DNA from: Gemmatimonas aurantiaca T-27
Lineage (GTDB): Bacteria > Gemmatimonadota > Gemmatimonadetes > Gemmatimonadales > Gemmatimonadaceae
DNA length: 64,000 bases
Direction: 5' to 3'
Assembly (NCBI RefSeq): GCF_000010305.1
Contig: NC_012489.1
Coordinates: forward strand, 3,727,646-3,791,645
Shown: piece by piece, positions 61,890 to 64,000 of the stretch
Numbering within the stretch: position 1 is the stretch's first letter
How the letters are laid out: the number at the start of each line of letters is the position of its first letter
Program-made: the position numbers and the translations under genes
Notes under the pieces: model-generated
Databases searched by the model: none
What the model saw: only the letters and a program-made list of their open reading frames with translations
What the model was told of the DNA's origin: nothing

Positions 61890-63449
61890 GTGAGTGACGC
61901 CGCACGGCGCTTCGCGCGCAGTCGATGGATGTGGTACCTGCTGACCGCGCTGCTCGCATCGATGCTGCTGACAGCCTGCGACCGGACCTCGACCAACACC
62001 AGCCAGACGGCCCCGACTCTGCGCTGGGGTGGTGACGCCGAAGGTGGTGCGCCTTTTGTGGAAGCCGATCCCGCCAATGCCAGTATCGTGCACGGTTTCG
62101 ACGTGGAGATCGCGTCGGCCATCGCGACCGGACTTGGACGCACACCGCAATTCGTGCAGGTCAGCTGGCCGTCCATCGAACAATCGGTGACGCGCGGTGA
62201 TTTTGATGTGGGGATGTCGGGTCTCGAAGACCGCCCCGAGTTGCGCGCCCGGATGGCCGTGAGCCTGCCGTACTTCGAGTTCCGCGAAGTGCTGGCCGTG
62301 CGTCCCGCGGACGCCACACGCTTCCGCACGCTGGCCGATCTGGCGAAGCGTCGTGTGGCGACGCTGGGTTCCACGCAGGCGTATACCATGCTGCTCGAGG
62401 CGCAGCGTGTGCATGGCGTCATTCCGGTCTCGTACGACGACGATGTGTATCCCTACAAAGATCTGGTGGCCGGTCGTGTGGATGCCGTGCTGCTCGACCA
62501 CGTGCTGGCCGATCGGGCCATGCGGCGCACGGCGGGGTTTGTCGTACAGCCTGAACCCGTCGCGATCGGCCACTATGTCGCCGTGTTCGCCCCGGAACGA
62601 CACGCACTGCGCGATTCCGCCGATGCGATATTGCGTGCACGCCTCGTCGATGGGTCGCTGGAACGGATCTTCCGCACGTGGGGCGTGTGGGACGAAGCCC
62701 AGGCGCGTTACCAGCAGCAACTCATCGCGCAGTTCGCCGAACAACCCACCAACGACACCGCGGCTGGCAGCACGGGCACCGTTGCCTCAGCTCCCCGTTC
62801 AGCCGGTACGTCGCCCGCGTCACTGACCGCATACCTGCCGGCACTGCTGCGCGCCGCGGTCATCACACTGGGCATCTCACTCGCCGCGATGGCGCTCGCC
62901 ATGGTCGCTGGTGGCGCTATCGCGACCGGACGGGTGTACGGTGGTCCGGTACTGCGTGCGGCACTTTCCATCTATGTCGAAGTGGTGCGCGGCACACCCG
63001 TGTTGCTGCAGCTCTTTGTGCTGTACTACGGCTTGAGCGGAGTGATCCGCTTACCGGCATTGGTGGCCGCGATTCTCGGGCTCGGACTCAACTATGCCGC
63101 CTATGAGTCGGAGATTTACCGGTCGGCCCTCATGGCCATCCCACGCGCGCAGCTCGAGGCCGCCCGCACCCTCGGCCTCACGGAGTGGCAGGTTCTGCGA
63201 CTGGTGCGCGGCCCCCAGGCACTGCGCCTCGCGCTCGCACCGATGACGAACGATTTCGTCGCGCTGCTCAAAGACTCGTCGCTCGTATCGGTGATCACGG
63301 TGGTGGAGCTCACCAAGCAGACCGCCATCTATGCGACCAACAGTGGGAGCTGGGTGGTTCCCGGGTTGATGTGTGGCGTGATCTATCTGTGCATGTCACT
63401 GCCACTGTCGCGATTGGCCCGCCGTCTTGAAGCGCGATGGAGCACCTGA
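61890..63449 (+). CDS. Polar amino-acid ABC transporter, fused binding protein and permease
   Basis: A 519-residue fusion. A hydrophobic segment with lipobox MLLTAC (Cys30) is followed by a solute-binding domain of family 3 (residues about 40-280, with GFDVEIASAIATGLGR, SGLEDRPELRARMAVSLPYF, and DLVAGRVDAVLLD). After a Ser/Thr/Ala-rich linker (about 290-310) comes a HisMQ-type permease with the EAA loop EAARTLGLTEWQVLRLVRG and VVRGTPVLLQLFVLYYG. The fusion arrangement is known from GlnP-type systems. The ligand is likely a polar amino acid. The start is GTG at 61890; the ATPase gene follows. Confidence 0.9.
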   Translation: MSDAARRFARSRWMWYLLTALLASMLLTACDRTSTNTSQTAPTLRWGGDAEGGAPFVEADPANASIVHGFDVEIASAIATGLGRTPQFVQVSWPSIEQSVTRGDFDVGMSGLEDRPELRARMAVSLPYFEFREVLAVRPADATRFRTLADLAKRRVATLGSTQAYTMLLEAQRVHGVIPVSYDDDVYPYKDLVAGRVDAVLLDHVLADRAMRRTAGFVVQPEPVAIGHYVAVFAPERHALRDSADAILRARLVDGSLERIFRTWGVWDEAQARYQQQLIAQFAEQPTNDTAAGSTGTVASAPRSAGTSPASLTAYLPALLRAAVITLGISLAAMALAMVAGGAIATGRVYGGPVLRAALSIYVEVVRGTPVLLQLFVLYYGLSGVIRLPALVAAILGLGLNYAAYESEIYRSALMAIPRAQLEAARTLGLTEWQVLRLVRGPQALRLALAPMTNDFVALLKDSSLVSVITVVELTKQTAIYATNSGSWVVPGLMCGVIYLCMSLPLSRLARRLEARWST

Positions 63450-63451
63450 GC

Positions 63452-64000
63452 ATGACGGCACCGGCGCTCACGCTCGAGCAAGTCACACTGTCCCGCGACG
63501 GTCGTGCGGTATTGCGCGGCGTCGATCTCGCCGTGCCCACTGGCCAAGTCTGGGCGTTGATGGGGGTATCCGGCGCTGGCAAGTGCACCATCCTGCGTGC
63601 GGCGGTGGCCCTCGAGGCCTTCGACAGCGGCCGTATCACGATGGGCGACGTATCGCTGGTGCCGGGCCGCGTGCCGCCCGAATCGCAACTGCACGCGCTA
63701 CGCCGCCGCGTGGGCATGGTGTTTCAACAGCACGCCCTCTTTGCGCATCTCTCGGCGCTCGACAACGTGACCCTGGCCCCGGTACACACTGGCGCCCTGA
63801 CGCCGGCAACGGCGCGGTCGACGGCGATGCAGTTGCTCGATTCGCTCGGCGTGGCCCATCGTGCCGAAGCCTATCCCGCGCAACTCTCCGGCGGGGAAGC
63901 ACAGCGAGTCGCCATTGCCCGCGCGCTCGCACTCGACCCACCGTTGTTGCTGATGGACGAACCCACCGCCGCTCTCGATCCGGCGCGACGCATGGCCCTC
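63452..64000 (+). CDS. Polar amino-acid ABC transporter ATP-binding protein (3' end outside window)
   Basis: The visible 183 residues contain the full nucleotide-binding core: Walker A GVSGAGKCT (residues 38-46), Q-loop VGMVFQQHALFAHL, signature LSGGEAQRVAIARAL, and Walker B LLLMDEPTAALDP. Family features fit the GlnQ/HisP group. The Walker A Ser/Thr after Lys44 is Cys45 (codon TGC), followed by Thr46. The start could be ATG 63452, two bases after the permease stop, or ATG 63437, which would overlap it by 13 bases. The C-terminal D-loop and H-loop lie beyond the window. Confidence 0.9.
   Translation, partial: MTAPALTLEQVTLSRDGRAVLRGVDLAVPTGQVWALMGVSGAGKCTILRAAVALEAFDSGRITMGDVSLVPGRVPPESQLHALRRRVGMVFQQHALFAHLSALDNVTLAPVHTGALTPATARSTAMQLLDSLGVAHRAEAYPAQLSGGEAQRVAIARALALDPPLLLMDEPTAALDPARRMAL

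Overview
The window is about two-thirds G+C by eye and densely coded on both strands. It looks like a chromosome segment of a Gram-negative bacterium, most likely Gemmatimonadota (Gemmatimonas-like). That is an inference. It rests on SusC/SusD outer-membrane pairs in a high-G+C genome, many signal peptides ending in Ala-Gln, large secreted metzincin proteases, an LPS-heptose epimerase (hldD) and an OmpW-like porin. I see no tRNA, rRNA, CRISPR array, prophage or transposase.

Layout. 1-5.8 kb: a 5'-truncated esterase, a FAD amine/amino-acid oxidase with a helix-hairpin-helix-like partner, a DUF1697 protein, an unknown protein and a zinc alcohol dehydrogenase. 5.8-10.3 kb: a minus-strand thiol/redox operon (stand-alone DsbD-alpha domain, TlpA-type thioredoxin, OsmC, exported LanC-like protein, Nudix hydrolase) behind a promoter, a foldable leader and a terminator. 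10.3-11.8 kb: metB under a SAM-II riboswitch. 11.8-16.6 kb: an orphan chemoreceptor, a FabH-like synthase and a membrane histidine kinase. 16.6-25.4 kb: a secreted metzincin, divergent from a SusC-SusD-PhoD phosphate-scavenging operon. 25.4-34.1 kb: recC-recB-recD with 4-base overlaps. 34.1-40.4 kb: M20 amidohydrolase, map, a Kir-type channel with an abnormal selectivity filter, a CPA1 antiporter and an Old Yellow Enzyme. 40.4-47.9 kb: two long palindromic elements, both between convergent genes; an EVE-domain protein with a histone-H1-like tail; a degenerate FmdB-like protein; and a tightly coupled beta-lactamase-like / SDR / hydroxyacid dehydrogenase / IlvD operon. 48-52 kb: prpE followed closely by a hybrid sensor kinase. 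52-54.8 kb: two exported proteins and a dienelactone hydrolase lipoprotein. 54.9-60.6 kb: a second SusC-SusD-DUF4397 operon whose receptor gene carries an in-frame amber codon. 60.8-64 kb: hldD and a polar amino-acid ABC transporter with fused binding protein and permease; its ATPase gene runs off the window.

Most notable points: the SAM-II riboswitch with both a terminator and a Shine-Dalgarno-blocking hairpin; the divergent structured leader; the exported LanC-like protein with a Cys-Cys-Gly zinc motif in a thiol operon; the Kir homologue lacking the K+ signature; the single nonsense codon in the second SusC; and the two palindromic intergenic elements. I found no single unmistakably new multi-gene defence or mobile system. 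The thiol/LanC operon with its leader is the best candidate for an undescribed system. Coordinates come from reading the sequence; no database search was run.
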